Source: CAZIPN01 sp964541225
GTDB lineage: Bacteria > Actinomycetota > Coriobacteriia > Anaerosomatales > JAAXUF01
NCBI GenBank assembly: GCA_964541225.1
Contig: CAZIPN010000005.1
Location: 14,878-78,877, forward strand
Length of the DNA: 64,000 nt
Reading direction: 5' to 3'
In this document: one piece after another, positions 45,658 through 53,064 of the stretch
Layout: each line of letters begins with the position of its first letter
Position numbering within the stretch: the first letter of the stretch is position 1
Translations under genes and position numbers: made by a program
Notes under the pieces: model-generated
What the model saw: the letters and a program-made list of their open reading frames with translations, nothing else
The model's database searches: none
What the model was told of the DNA's origin: nothing

Positions 45658-46614
45658 GTGAGCGAACCTTCGAAGAAGATCTATCGGCAACTTGTCGACA
45701 TGATCGGCGACCCAGCGAATCCGACACCGCTCGCACAGTTGCGTCGTGTCGCACCAGCGGACACCGAACTCTTCCTCAAGCTCGAATGGATGAACCCGTT
45801 TGGCTCGGTGAAGGACCGCACCGCGAAGTGGCTGCTCGGCGGAATGGAAGCGCGCGGGGAGCTCGAGGGAAAGACGGTCTTGGAACCCACGAGCGGCAAC
45901 ACCGGTATCGCGCTCGCGGCGCTGTGCCAGCTTGCCGGGCACCCCATGACAGCGATCGTGCCGCACACCATGCCCGCCGAGAAGACCGTGCTGCTGCGCA
46001 CGTTCGGGGCGACGGTGCTACGCACCCCTGCCGACGCGCCTGCGGACCGCCACCCGATGGACCTCGCGATGGACATGGCGCTCGAGATGCTTGCGACGTC
46101 CGACGAGTACGTGATGCCAAACCAGTACGATAATCCCGACAATGCGCGCGCTCACTATGAGTCCACCGGACCCGAGATCTGGGCGCAGACCGAAGGCAAG
46201 ATCCGCTACTACTTCGCGAGCATGGGCACTGGTGGCACGCTCACCGGCACAGCTCGCTACCTCAAGGAGCAGGACCCGAGCATCCGCGTCATCGGCGTCG
46301 AGCCGGTGCCCGGCCACCACATCAGCGGGATGAAGAATCTCGAAGAAACGGCTGTCCCGAAGGTGCTCGACCTCTCGGTCGTCGACGAGCGCGTCTACGT
46401 CGACGACGCGCAGGCCCTCGCGACGGCTCGCAGACTGCACGGCGAGGAAGCGCTGCTCGTGGGTTCCTCGGCGGCGGCGTGCGTTGCAGGTGCAACGCGC
46501 TGGCTTGCCGAGCACGACCCAGACGGCATCGCGGTCGCGGTCGCTCCAGACTCCAGCATGAAGTCGATCAGCTACCTACAGGAGATTCTCGCCGGTCACA
46601 TGACCGAGGCGTAG
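45658..46614 (+). CDS. Cysteine synthase / cystathionine beta-synthase family PLP enzyme
   Basis: Fold-type II PLP enzyme of the CysK/CysM/CBS group. The 318-residue product has the PLP Lys52 in FGSVKDRTAKW, TSGNTGIAL (80-87) for phosphate and substrate binding, and GTGGTLTGTARYL for cofactor binding. The end is VAVAPDSSMKSISY. No regulatory CBS domains are present, and the length fits cysteine synthase. The GTG at 45658 was chosen because family homology begins there. GATAAT at 45561-45566 is a possible -10. Confidence 0.88.
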   Translation: MSEPSKKIYRQLVDMIGDPANPTPLAQLRRVAPADTELFLKLEWMNPFGSVKDRTAKWLLGGMEARGELEGKTVLEPTSGNTGIALAALCQLAGHPMTAIVPHTMPAEKTVLLRTFGATVLRTPADAPADRHPMDLAMDMALEMLATSDEYVMPNQYDNPDNARAHYESTGPEIWAQTEGKIRYYFASMGTGGTLTGTARYLKEQDPSIRVIGVEPVPGHHISGMKNLEETAVPKVLDLSVVDERVYVDDAQALATARRLHGEEALLVGSSAAACVAGATRWLAEHDPDGIAVAVAPDSSMKSISYLQEILAGHMTEA

Positions 46615-46797
46615 GAGACTGGCCGCCCTGCCCGCCGAGAGACTCGCGACTGACGGCGTGTCGCGCTGGCCAGCGTAAGCCGAGCTGAGCCGAGGCTGGC
46701 GCCGACATCTTCGCGTCCTATTGTCGGATTCACGAACTCTCCACGAATTCCTGATACGCTGCACCACATTGTGCATCACCGCTGATAGGAGGGTCCG

Positions 46798-47280
46798 TTG
46801 GGCTTCCGTACCAAGCTCGCCATCGACATCGCCGCGTTCCTTGCGTACCTTGCCGCCACCAACACCCCTCTGACCGGAATTCCTATACACGAATGGTTGA
46901 GCGTGGCTCTGGCGGTCCTTTTGGCGCTTCATGCGGCCATCAACTGGGACTGGACCATGAAGGCCTTCGCGCGCTTCATCAACAAGCTGCGCAATCTCTC
47001 GCGAATCAACCTCGTCGTGGATCTTCTGGTCTTCATCATGCTGACGGCGGTCATGCTCTCCGGGCTGATGGTCTCACGTGTGGTCCTGCCCGCTCTTGGA
47101 TTGCCGGCGCTTTCGTTCGGACCGACCTGGCGCATCCTTCACTCCCTGACGGCGAAGCTACTTCTCCTCGTGCTTGGACTTCACGTCGGTCTGCATTGGC
47201 GGTGGGTGGTTGACGCCACGAAGCGCCTGCTCGCGCCGCGCCCGACGGCGGACCTCAAGCCGACAAGCACGGAGGGCTAG
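46798..47280 (+). CDS. DUF4405 four-helix membrane protein (cytochrome b-like)
   Basis: The 160-residue product has four hydrophobic helices with His in positions typical of DUF4405 proteins, which resemble membrane cytochrome b subunits: HEWLSVALAVLLALHAAINWDW and ILHSLTAKLLLLVLGLHVGLHWRW. Heme binding is an inference. The TTG start has a strong TAGGAGG five bases before it. The Gly-rich membrane protein gene starts three bases after the stop. Confidence 0.82.
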   Translation: MGFRTKLAIDIAAFLAYLAATNTPLTGIPIHEWLSVALAVLLALHAAINWDWTMKAFARFINKLRNLSRINLVVDLLVFIMLTAVMLSGLMVSRVVLPALGLPALSFGPTWRILHSLTAKLLLLVLGLHVGLHWRWVVDATKRLLAPRPTADLKPTSTEG

Positions 47281-47283
47281 CCC

Positions 47284-47796
47284 ATGCGACTCACGATGCG
47301 CACTATCCTTGTGCTGCTGCTTGGCGCGGCCTTGTCGCTCGTGCTCTACGTGGCCGCCGACTCAAGCTTCGGCAGCATGATTGGGCCCAACGGAATCAAC
47401 CCCAACTTCTCGGCGTTGATCTCGACGTGGAGGGCGCTCGGCGGAACCGCCCAGCCGCTTGATGCGGGAAGCGGTGGCGGGCCATTCGGGGGCATGGGGG
47501 GCGGCTTCGGCGGTGGCTTCGGCGGTGGCGGCTTCGGAGGCGGCGGACTGGGCAGGCACTCCGGCCTTACTGACGGCTTGGATCTCAGCCGGGCACCAGG
47601 TCAAACCGGCAGCGACCTCGTATGGATCGGCATTCCAGCGCTCATCGGTGCGGCAATCGAAATCACCGCCACGTACACGCGACGCAAGCGCAAGCGCGCG
47701 CAGCCCCAAGCGCGCAAGAAATCGCCCGCAAGAGCTCACGCAAACCAATCTGCAAAGGCCCGCGCTGCGAAAGCCCGCCGAATCAAGCAGAGCTGA
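47284..47796 (+). CDS. Gly-rich membrane protein of unknown function
   Basis: The 170-residue product has an N-terminal helix (TMRTILVLLLGAALSLVLYVAA), an external segment with a long glycine/phenylalanine tract (GGGFGGGFGGGGFGGGG), a second helix (SDLVWIGIPALIGAAIEIT) and a very basic C-terminus (RRKRKRAQPQARKK...AKARRIKQS). I recognise no family. It is tightly linked to the DUF4405 gene, so the pair probably works together in the membrane. Confidence 0.75.
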   Translation: MRLTMRTILVLLLGAALSLVLYVAADSSFGSMIGPNGINPNFSALISTWRALGGTAQPLDAGSGGGPFGGMGGGFGGGFGGGGFGGGGLGRHSGLTDGLDLSRAPGQTGSDLVWIGIPALIGAAIEITATYTRRKRKRAQPQARKKSPARAHANQSAKARAAKARRIKQS

Positions 47797-47924
47797 GCGG
47801 GCCGATCGGGCGAGCCGATCGCGAAGAGGCCGAGACGTTTCGCATCCCAGACCCTCCTGGGCGCAGCTCCGTCGGAAGCCGGGTACAAACCCACTACCAC
47901 TCGGCCGTGTCTGAGGGAGGTCTC

Positions 47925-48329
47925 ATGGCCAAGATCGTTCAGCGCAACGAGATCCTGTTCCGCGCGCCCACGCGAGTCGGCTTGCTCGCCGACGTCACTG
48001 AACGCATCTACGCAAAGGGCGTCAACATCCTTGCGATTCGCGCCTACGAAGAGGACGAGACCGGAGTCTTCCTGATCTACACCGACAACAGCCGAATCGC
48101 GAGCGAGGCCATCGAAACGCTTGATGAGGGGGTCGTCAGTACCGTCCCTGTCATTGCGGCGCTCATGCCCAACGAGCCGGGGCAGCTTTCGGACATTGCC
48201 CGAGCGCTCGCCAATGCCGACGTGAACGTCACCCAAGTGCATTGCACGACCACCGATTCACCGACCGCCGAAGTTGTTCTCACTACTGACGACAACGTCG
48301 CGGCGATGGACGCCCTGCAGCGGCTGTGA
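47925..48329 (+). CDS. Double ACT-domain protein
   Basis: The 134-residue product is two ACT domains (about 8-65 and 75-134): FRAPTRVGLLADVTERIYAKGVNI and LMPNEPGQLSDIARALANADVNV both show the ACT ligand loop. Such free-standing proteins bind amino acids or nucleotides and act as sensors. GGGAGG precedes the ATG by four bases. No clear operon partner. Confidence 0.85.
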   Translation: MAKIVQRNEILFRAPTRVGLLADVTERIYAKGVNILAIRAYEEDETGVFLIYTDNSRIASEAIETLDEGVVSTVPVIAALMPNEPGQLSDIARALANADVNVTQVHCTTTDSPTAEVVLTTDDNVAAMDALQRL

Positions 48330-48459
48330 GTGGTGCGCCCACGATCGTGCGCCCTGCGCTCCCCGGGGACGAGTCGCCGACCACCGCGCAATCCTGTCGG
48401 CCGAAATACACCCTCTCACCGCAGGACGGATTCTCCAACTTCATCATCTGGACGGTTTT

Positions 48460-48481
48460 ATATCGAACGTATGTTCGATAT
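48460..48481. promoter_or_regulatory. Perfect LexA (SOS)-type box before the VOC gene
   Basis: ATATCGAAC and GTTCGATAT flank GTAT, a 9-bp dyad containing CGAAC-N4-GTTCG, the Gram-positive/actinobacterial LexA consensus. A TATACT -10 overlaps its right side (48479-48484), 38 bases before the ATG, so bound repressor would block transcription. Confidence 0.65.
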
Positions 48482-48521
48482 ACTGGTCTAGGACGCCCCC
48501 AGACCCTGAGGAGGGAAAACC

Positions 48522-49295
48522 ATGGAGCGCACGACCCAAGGTGAGTTCGCCACGGTCGATTTCGCGGCCAAGGATTTCGATGGCCAGACAGATTTCTACG
48601 AGAAGCTGTTCGGCTGGGCGCATGCGGACCTTCCCACTCCCAAAGGTCCCTATCGCATGTTCTCCAAGCAAGGAGGCTCTGTTGCTGGAGGATATCCGCT
48701 GAGCCCCGACATGGAAGCCGCCGGGGTCCCCACGATGTGGAACACCTACATTGCAGTCGACAACGTCGACGCCATGGCGCACAAAGCTGAAAGGCTTGGC
48801 GGCACGATCGTCATGCCAGCCGTGGATGCGGAGGGCTACGGCCGCTTCGTCGGCATACAGGACCCGACCGGCGGCATCTTGTTCCTGTGGCACAGCAACA
48901 CACCGGATCCGGATGCCAAGTACAGCGAGCCGGGAGCGCTGGCGTGGAACGACTTGAGTACTCCGGATCCCGAGAAAGCAGTTGAGTACTTCAGGCAGCT
49001 CTTCGACTGGGATATCGCGGCGATGACCGGCGGCCTCATGCCGTACTGGGTCATCAGCGTCAACGGCACGCGCCAGGCCGGCATCATGCCGATGCCGGAG
49101 ACGGTGCCCTCGGACGTGCCCGCCAACTGGCTCGTGTACTTCGGCGCCGAGGACGCGCGAGCGCTCGCGCAACGGGTCGTTGAGCTGGGAGGCCGCGTGC
49201 TCGTCGAACCCACACAGGCCGACGACATGGTGTGGGCAATCCTCTCCGATCCGCAAGGAGCTACCTTTGGGATCTTGCAGTCCGGACCGCAGTGA
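48522..49295 (+). CDS. VOC-family (glyoxalase/bleomycin-resistance fold) protein
   Basis: The 257-residue product is two VOC modules (about 8-125 and 140-257): FATVDFAAKDFDGQTDFYEKLFGW, then DPTGGILFLW; LAWNDLSTPDPEKAVEYFRQLFDW, then DPQGATFGIL. This tandem form resembles hydroxylase-type and glyoxalase-like proteins of actinobacteria. Substrate unknown. GAGGAGGG lies before the ATG. The LexA-type box suggests induction by DNA damage. Confidence 0.87.
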   Translation: MERTTQGEFATVDFAAKDFDGQTDFYEKLFGWAHADLPTPKGPYRMFSKQGGSVAGGYPLSPDMEAAGVPTMWNTYIAVDNVDAMAHKAERLGGTIVMPAVDAEGYGRFVGIQDPTGGILFLWHSNTPDPDAKYSEPGALAWNDLSTPDPEKAVEYFRQLFDWDIAAMTGGLMPYWVISVNGTRQAGIMPMPETVPSDVPANWLVYFGAEDARALAQRVVELGGRVLVEPTQADDMVWAILSDPQGATFGILQSGPQ

Positions 49296-49383
49296 AGCTG
49301 GGGCAGCGCGGCGCGCGTGCGCTGGAGCATCAGTTCCGGCGTCACAGACAGACATAGCCCCACGTTGAGGGCATCCTATCCTC

Positions 49384-50586
49384 ATGAACACCGACGCACT
49401 TCTACACATGCGACTGCGGTCCCAACTCGTTGAGGCCAGCTTCGCAACGTCTCCTCACGGCGTCGTGTCGCGTCTGCTCGCGATGCAAGCGCAGGACTAC
49501 GCTGGCGCGCTGTGGGCAATCGGTCTGCGGCTGCCCGGCTCGACCCTCGCCGACATCGAGCAAGCAATCGCAGCGCGCACCATCGTTCGCACGTGGGCGA
49601 TGCGCGGCACGCTGCATTTCGTTGCCGCCGAGGACGTGCGCTGGTTGCTCGGCCTGCTCGCGCCACGCGCGATCGCTCGGTTCCGAACACGGCACGAGCA
49701 GCTCGGGCTCGACGCCAAGACGTTCGCGCGGGCTCGGAAGCTGTTCTCGGCGGCTCTCGCTGGCGGGCGATCGCGTACACGGGCAGAGGCCATGGCGCTC
49801 CTCGCCGCAGGCGGCGTGTCCCCAAACGGCCAACGCGGCTATCACGTGCTCGTGCAGTTGGCACACGAGGGGCTGCTGGTGCTCGGGCCGAGGCGCAACA
49901 AGCAGCAGACGTTCGTGCTGCTCGACGAGTGGGTGCCGCCGACGCCACAGGACGCCGCGCTTGCCGAGCAGCCCCGCGAGGAGAGTCTCGCGCGTTTGGC
50001 AAGCCGGTATCTCGCTGGGCACGGGCCGGCGACCGTTGCTGACCTGGCGCGCTGGGCACAAATCCCGAAGCGCGAGGCGCTCTCGGCGATGGATACGGTG
50101 GCAAGCGTGTTGAACTCGGCAGAAATCGAGGGCGCGCGCTACTGGTGGACGGCTCAGAGCACGGATGCTGCCGCGAACGGTGGGTCCGACAATGGCGGCA
50201 CGCGAAACCCGGAGGATTCGGCAGCCGCTGCGGCGCACGAAGCCACCAAGTCCTCGCGCACGAAGACCCGCACACGCCGAGACGCGCCTGTGGTCCACCT
50301 GCTTCCCGGCTTCGACGAGTACATGCTCGGCTATGTCGGACGCGGCCACCAGCTCGGAGAGCACCTGGAGCCGTACGGGGCGAAGGTCGCGGCACATGGG
50401 ATGCTCGCACCGACCATCATCGTCGACGGCCGAGCTGTTGGTATCTGGAAGCGTACGCTGAAGTCGCGCACCGTTGCCTTCACCACGACCCCGTTCCAGC
50501 ACCTGACCGCCAAGCAGCGCGCGGGCATAGCTGCCGAGGAGGAGCGTTACGCTCGGTTCCTCGGGCGGGAGCGTGTCTCCGGTTGA
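49384..50586 (+). CDS. AlkZ/YcaQ-like winged-helix protein (HTH_42), possible DNA glycosylase
   Basis: The 400-residue product is a winged-helix protein of the family that includes the interstrand-crosslink glycosylases AlkZ and YcaQ/AlkX. The hallmark QxQ motif is present (Q35-A-Q37 in LLAMQAQDYAGALWAIGLRL), followed by RTWAMRGTLHFV and later DEYMLGYVGR. A low-complexity insert near 255-280 is unusual. Glycosylase activity is inferred from the motif; many family members are untested. It lies upstream of the macrodomain gene. Confidence 0.8.
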   Translation: MNTDALLHMRLRSQLVEASFATSPHGVVSRLLAMQAQDYAGALWAIGLRLPGSTLADIEQAIAARTIVRTWAMRGTLHFVAAEDVRWLLGLLAPRAIARFRTRHEQLGLDAKTFARARKLFSAALAGGRSRTRAEAMALLAAGGVSPNGQRGYHVLVQLAHEGLLVLGPRRNKQQTFVLLDEWVPPTPQDAALAEQPREESLARLASRYLAGHGPATVADLARWAQIPKREALSAMDTVASVLNSAEIEGARYWWTAQSTDAAANGGSDNGGTRNPEDSAAAAAHEATKSSRTKTRTRRDAPVVHLLPGFDEYMLGYVGRGHQLGEHLEPYGAKVAAHGMLAPTIIVDGRAVGIWKRTLKSRTVAFTTTPFQHLTAKQRAGIAAEEERYARFLGRERVSG

Positions 50587-50674
50587 ACGGCGACATGTCG
50601 CGCGACCCGGCCCAAGTCGAGCGCCTAGTGCAGACCGACCGACAGCCCTCACCGTGTGGAGTGGAGAATCCGAC

Positions 50675-51226
50675 GTGGCCAGAATCGAAATCGTCCAAGG
50701 CGACATCACGCGCGTTGCCGCCGACGCAATCGTGAACGCCGCCAACTCCCGACTGCTTCCTGGTGGCGGGGTGTGTGGCGCGATCCACGCCGTCGGCGGA
50801 CCATCGATCGCCGAGGAGTGCCGCGCATACGTGGCGGCGCATGGTCCCGTGCCAACCGGCGGTGCGGCCGTCACCGGCGCAGGTCGGCTGCCAGCTCAAT
50901 ACGTCATCCATGCGGTCGGCCCAATCTGGAGTGGCGGAGGCGCGCGTGAAGCCGACATGCTGGCGAGCGCGTATCGCTCGGCACTCGATATCGCCGAGCA
51001 GCTCACCGTCGACTCGATCGCGTTTCCCGCGATCTCGACTGGCATCTTCGGATTCCCGAGCGCGCTCGCCGCGCCGATCGCGATTGAGGCCGTGCGCGAG
51101 TGGTCTGCGGCTGAGCCCCACGCGAGCGGCGCAGGTCCGACCCGCCCACGGCTCGTGACCTTCGTGCTCTTCGACACCCATACGCTCGCGGTGTTTCGGC
51201 AGGCGTTCGAGGAGTCTGGCGCTTAG
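50675..51226 (+). CDS. Macrodomain ADP-ribosyl / O-acetyl-ADP-ribose hydrolase (MacroD-type)
   Basis: The 183-residue product starts VARIEIVQGDITRVAADAIV and has the MacroD motifs NAANSRLLPGGGVCGAIHAVGG, then HAVGPIWSGG and FPAISTGIFGFP. These enzymes remove ADP-ribose from proteins, nucleic acids or acetyl esters. The GTG at 50675 follows GGAG. It starts 88 bases after the AlkZ-like gene. Confidence 0.92.
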   Translation: MARIEIVQGDITRVAADAIVNAANSRLLPGGGVCGAIHAVGGPSIAEECRAYVAAHGPVPTGGAAVTGAGRLPAQYVIHAVGPIWSGGGAREADMLASAYRSALDIAEQLTVDSIAFPAISTGIFGFPSALAAPIAIEAVREWSAAEPHASGAGPTRPRLVTFVLFDTHTLAVFRQAFEESGA

Positions 51227-51242
51227 GGTGTCCGGACCCCGA

Positions 51243-51258
51243 GATGTAGCGATACATC
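51243..51258. terminator. Small perfect hairpin between convergent genes
   Basis: GATGTA-GCGA-TACATC lies in the 36 bases between two convergent stops. There is no T-run, so terminator function is only suggested by position. Confidence 0.3.
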
Positions 51259-51262
51259 CCGC

Positions 51263-51919
51263 CTAGGGCTCGAGATCTGCTGGGGCCGCGCCTGGCTCGC
51301 TAGCGGCTCCGCCGCTTCGCGTGACCGGCACCGAGCCTGCAATCGCATGTCGCCGAGCGCCACTCAAGAACATCCGCCGAATCCATGCGCTGAACGGCCC
51401 GATGAGCAGCCAGTAGGCCGTGAACAGCCTCGCCTGACTGCGCACAGGAGAGAACCCCCAGGTCTCGGTCCACATGCGTGATCCGCCGTCTGGAAGCGGG
51501 TCGGCTCGGAAGTTGGCGATGGCGGCCATGCGGCCTCCGTCGAGAGCCGCTCGAAACTCCTCCGGCGTCGCAGGTATGTCAGGCGGAAGATGCCCCCTGC
51601 CGAAGCGCCAGAAGGGTCCGACGATTCCGCCCACAAGTTCGCGTTCCGGGTCTTCGGCCAGAATCAGGAATGGCTTCGTTGAGAAGAACTCGCCGAGAGT
51701 CTGACCCGAACCCACGGGAATCCCGCGCAACGTCATGAGCGCGTTCACGAATGGCAAGTCATCCTGCTTCAGGCCGACAACCGCCGCAAGGGCCTCGGCA
51801 GGCGGCACCGGCATGTCGATGGCGTGATGCTCAAGCTTCCAGGCACCGGCGGGAAGCCAGTCATCGATGAGGGCCGACTCGCGCGCAGATGCGGGTCCGG
51901 TTGAGTAGGGCCAGGGCAA
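51263..51919 (-). CDS. SRPBCC-like protein of unknown function
   Basis: The 218-residue product has WKLEHHAIDMPVPPAEALAAVVG at the N-terminal side and a later block PLPDGGSRMWTETW, with alternating strands and a hydrophobic helix, resembling SRPBCC/START-like lipid-binding proteins. A membrane-like helix (ARLFTAYWLLIGPFSAWI) is near the end. No substrate can be named. It converges with the macrodomain gene. Confidence 0.65.
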   Translation of the reverse strand: MPWPYSTGPASARESALIDDWLPAGAWKLEHHAIDMPVPPAEALAAVVGLKQDDLPFVNALMTLRGIPVGSGQTLGEFFSTKPFLILAEDPERELVGGIVGPFWRFGRGHLPPDIPATPEEFRAALDGGRMAAIANFRADPLPDGGSRMWTETWGFSPVRSQARLFTAYWLLIGPFSAWIRRMFLSGARRHAIAGSVPVTRSGGAASEPGAAPADLEP

Positions 51920-51954
51920 GGCATGCCTCCCAAATTGCGTCGCTGCGCTCGGCG

Positions 51955-52509
51955 CTAGTTCGCGTCTTCTGGCGTGGCGGCGGACTGCATTCCTGACTGC
52001 CCACGAGCGTCGTGTTTCTCGTCAGCTGATGGTGTTGCAAACGCCGACAAGGACGACCACGACAGGTCGACGGGCGCATCCGTCTCGGCAAAGGCCCCGT
52101 CAATTCTGGCAACGACCGCCTCGGCCCACGACAACCGGGTGCCGTCATCCGGAATCAGCTCGGCGTCAGGAAAACGCGACGCGATGATACGCATCGGATC
52201 GCCACCGCCTGGATCGCCGACAGTCGCTCGGCCGGTGTCGAGAACGACATCGACCACCCCCGTGCGGCTCATCAACACAAACACGCGACCAACGCGCGTG
52301 GGCATGACGACGTAGTGAAGAACGCTTGGCGTGTGCACCCACACCTCCCGAGAAGCCATGGTGATGCGATGTCCGTCCGCTGTGGTGGCGGAACGGTGTC
52401 CCCTTTGTGAGCTTCGCGTGGATTGCTTGCCGGGCGACGCGAACTCCAACTCCCCGCTCGATTGTAGGACTTCTTTCGACTGCATGTGTAAGATTCGGCC
52501 CCATTCCAC
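51955..52509 (-). CDS. Protein with an Ada/Ogt N-terminal-type domain but no methyltransferase domain
   Basis: Residues about 62-145 (VLHYVVMPTRVGRVFVLMSR, IIASRFPDAELI, WAEAVVARIDGA) match the ribonuclease-H-like domain that precedes the catalytic domain of O6-alkylguanine methyltransferases. The expected GTAFQ and PCHR segments are absent; a polar tail ends the protein, and no other frame continues the homology. GTG at 52509 has AAGGAG upstream; a GTG at 52338 after GGGAGG would give only the domain (127 residues). Catalysis is not expected. Confidence 0.6.
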   Translation of the reverse strand: MEWGRILHMQSKEVLQSSGELEFASPGKQSTRSSQRGHRSATTADGHRITMASREVWVHTPSVLHYVVMPTRVGRVFVLMSRTGVVDVVLDTGRATVGDPGGGDPMRIIASRFPDAELIPDDGTRLSWAEAVVARIDGAFAETDAPVDLSWSSLSAFATPSADEKHDARGQSGMQSAATPEDAN

Positions 52510-52551
52510 GACTACTCCTTGTCACGTCCCGTTTTGACAGGAGGTAGGAAG

Positions 52552-52938
52552 ATGCGCAGAAGGATCATGCTCGTTGGCGCGGCCCTGGTAGTGGTGGCCA
52601 TCATCGGTTCGGCCGCTGTGGCCACAGCGGCGCCGCTCCAGACCCGCGATCGCGCGAAGGATGGCAGCTGTGTTGTGGCTGGAGATCAGCTCCGGACACA
52701 TAGCCAGCTCAAAGATGGCAGTTGCGTGGCAGCCGGAGATCAGCTGCGGCTGCGCGACGGAAGCTGCACGGTCACCGGAAGTCAGCCACAGACTCGTGAC
52801 CGTCTGAAGGACGGCAGCTGCCTGGTTGCCGCAGGTCAGCTCCGCACCCACGATCGCTTGAAGGACGGCAGCTGTGTCGTGGCTGGAGATCAGCTCCGGA
52901 CACATAGCAAGCTGCGCGACGGCAGCTGCCTGGTGTAG
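52552..52938 (+). CDS. Secreted protein of Cys-containing DGSC repeats
   Basis: The 128-residue product has a signal peptide (RRIMLVGAALVVVAIIGSAAVATAAP) and then consists almost wholly of six (K/R)DGSC units, mostly 18 residues each (KDGSCVVAGDQLRTHSQL and variants), with one Cys per unit. I know no family with this pattern. Mature protein would be small, charged and able to form disulfides or bind metal. GGAGG lies six bases before the ATG. It is 126 bases upstream of the ECF sigma fusion gene on the same strand. Confidence 0.72.
   Translation: MRRRIMLVGAALVVVAIIGSAAVATAAPLQTRDRAKDGSCVVAGDQLRTHSQLKDGSCVAAGDQLRLRDGSCTVTGSQPQTRDRLKDGSCLVAAGQLRTHDRLKDGSCVVAGDQLRTHSKLRDGSCLV
52657..52935 (+). 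repeat. In-frame coding repeats of the DGSC protein
   Basis: Six units with spacings of 54, 42, 54, 54 and 54 bases; each carries a GA(T/C)GGCAGCTG-like core or close variant. Confidence 0.75.
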
Positions 52939-53024
52939 CTCCCGCACGACCGCACGCACACGCACATCCCTACCCGCAGTTTTCGCGCGGAGCGGGGTTC
53001 ACTCGGAAGAGTCGGATCCCGCTC

Positions 53025-53044
53025 CCACAGCGCTGTGGCATACT
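53025..53044 (+). promoter_or_regulatory. Palindrome and -10-like element before the ECF gene
   Basis: CCACAGCGCTGTGG (53025-53038) is a perfect dyad and is followed at once by CATACT (53039-53044), 20 bases before the ATG. It could be an operator, or the promoter could be recognised by the sigma factor itself; the sequence does not decide. Confidence 0.4.
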
Positions 53045-53064
53045 CAAGGCCAGGGAGTTGAGAC

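Noticed and set aside
49402..50874. A 490-codon frame on the minus strand
   Set aside because: It is antisense to the AlkZ-like gene and macrodomain start, with no recognisable domain.
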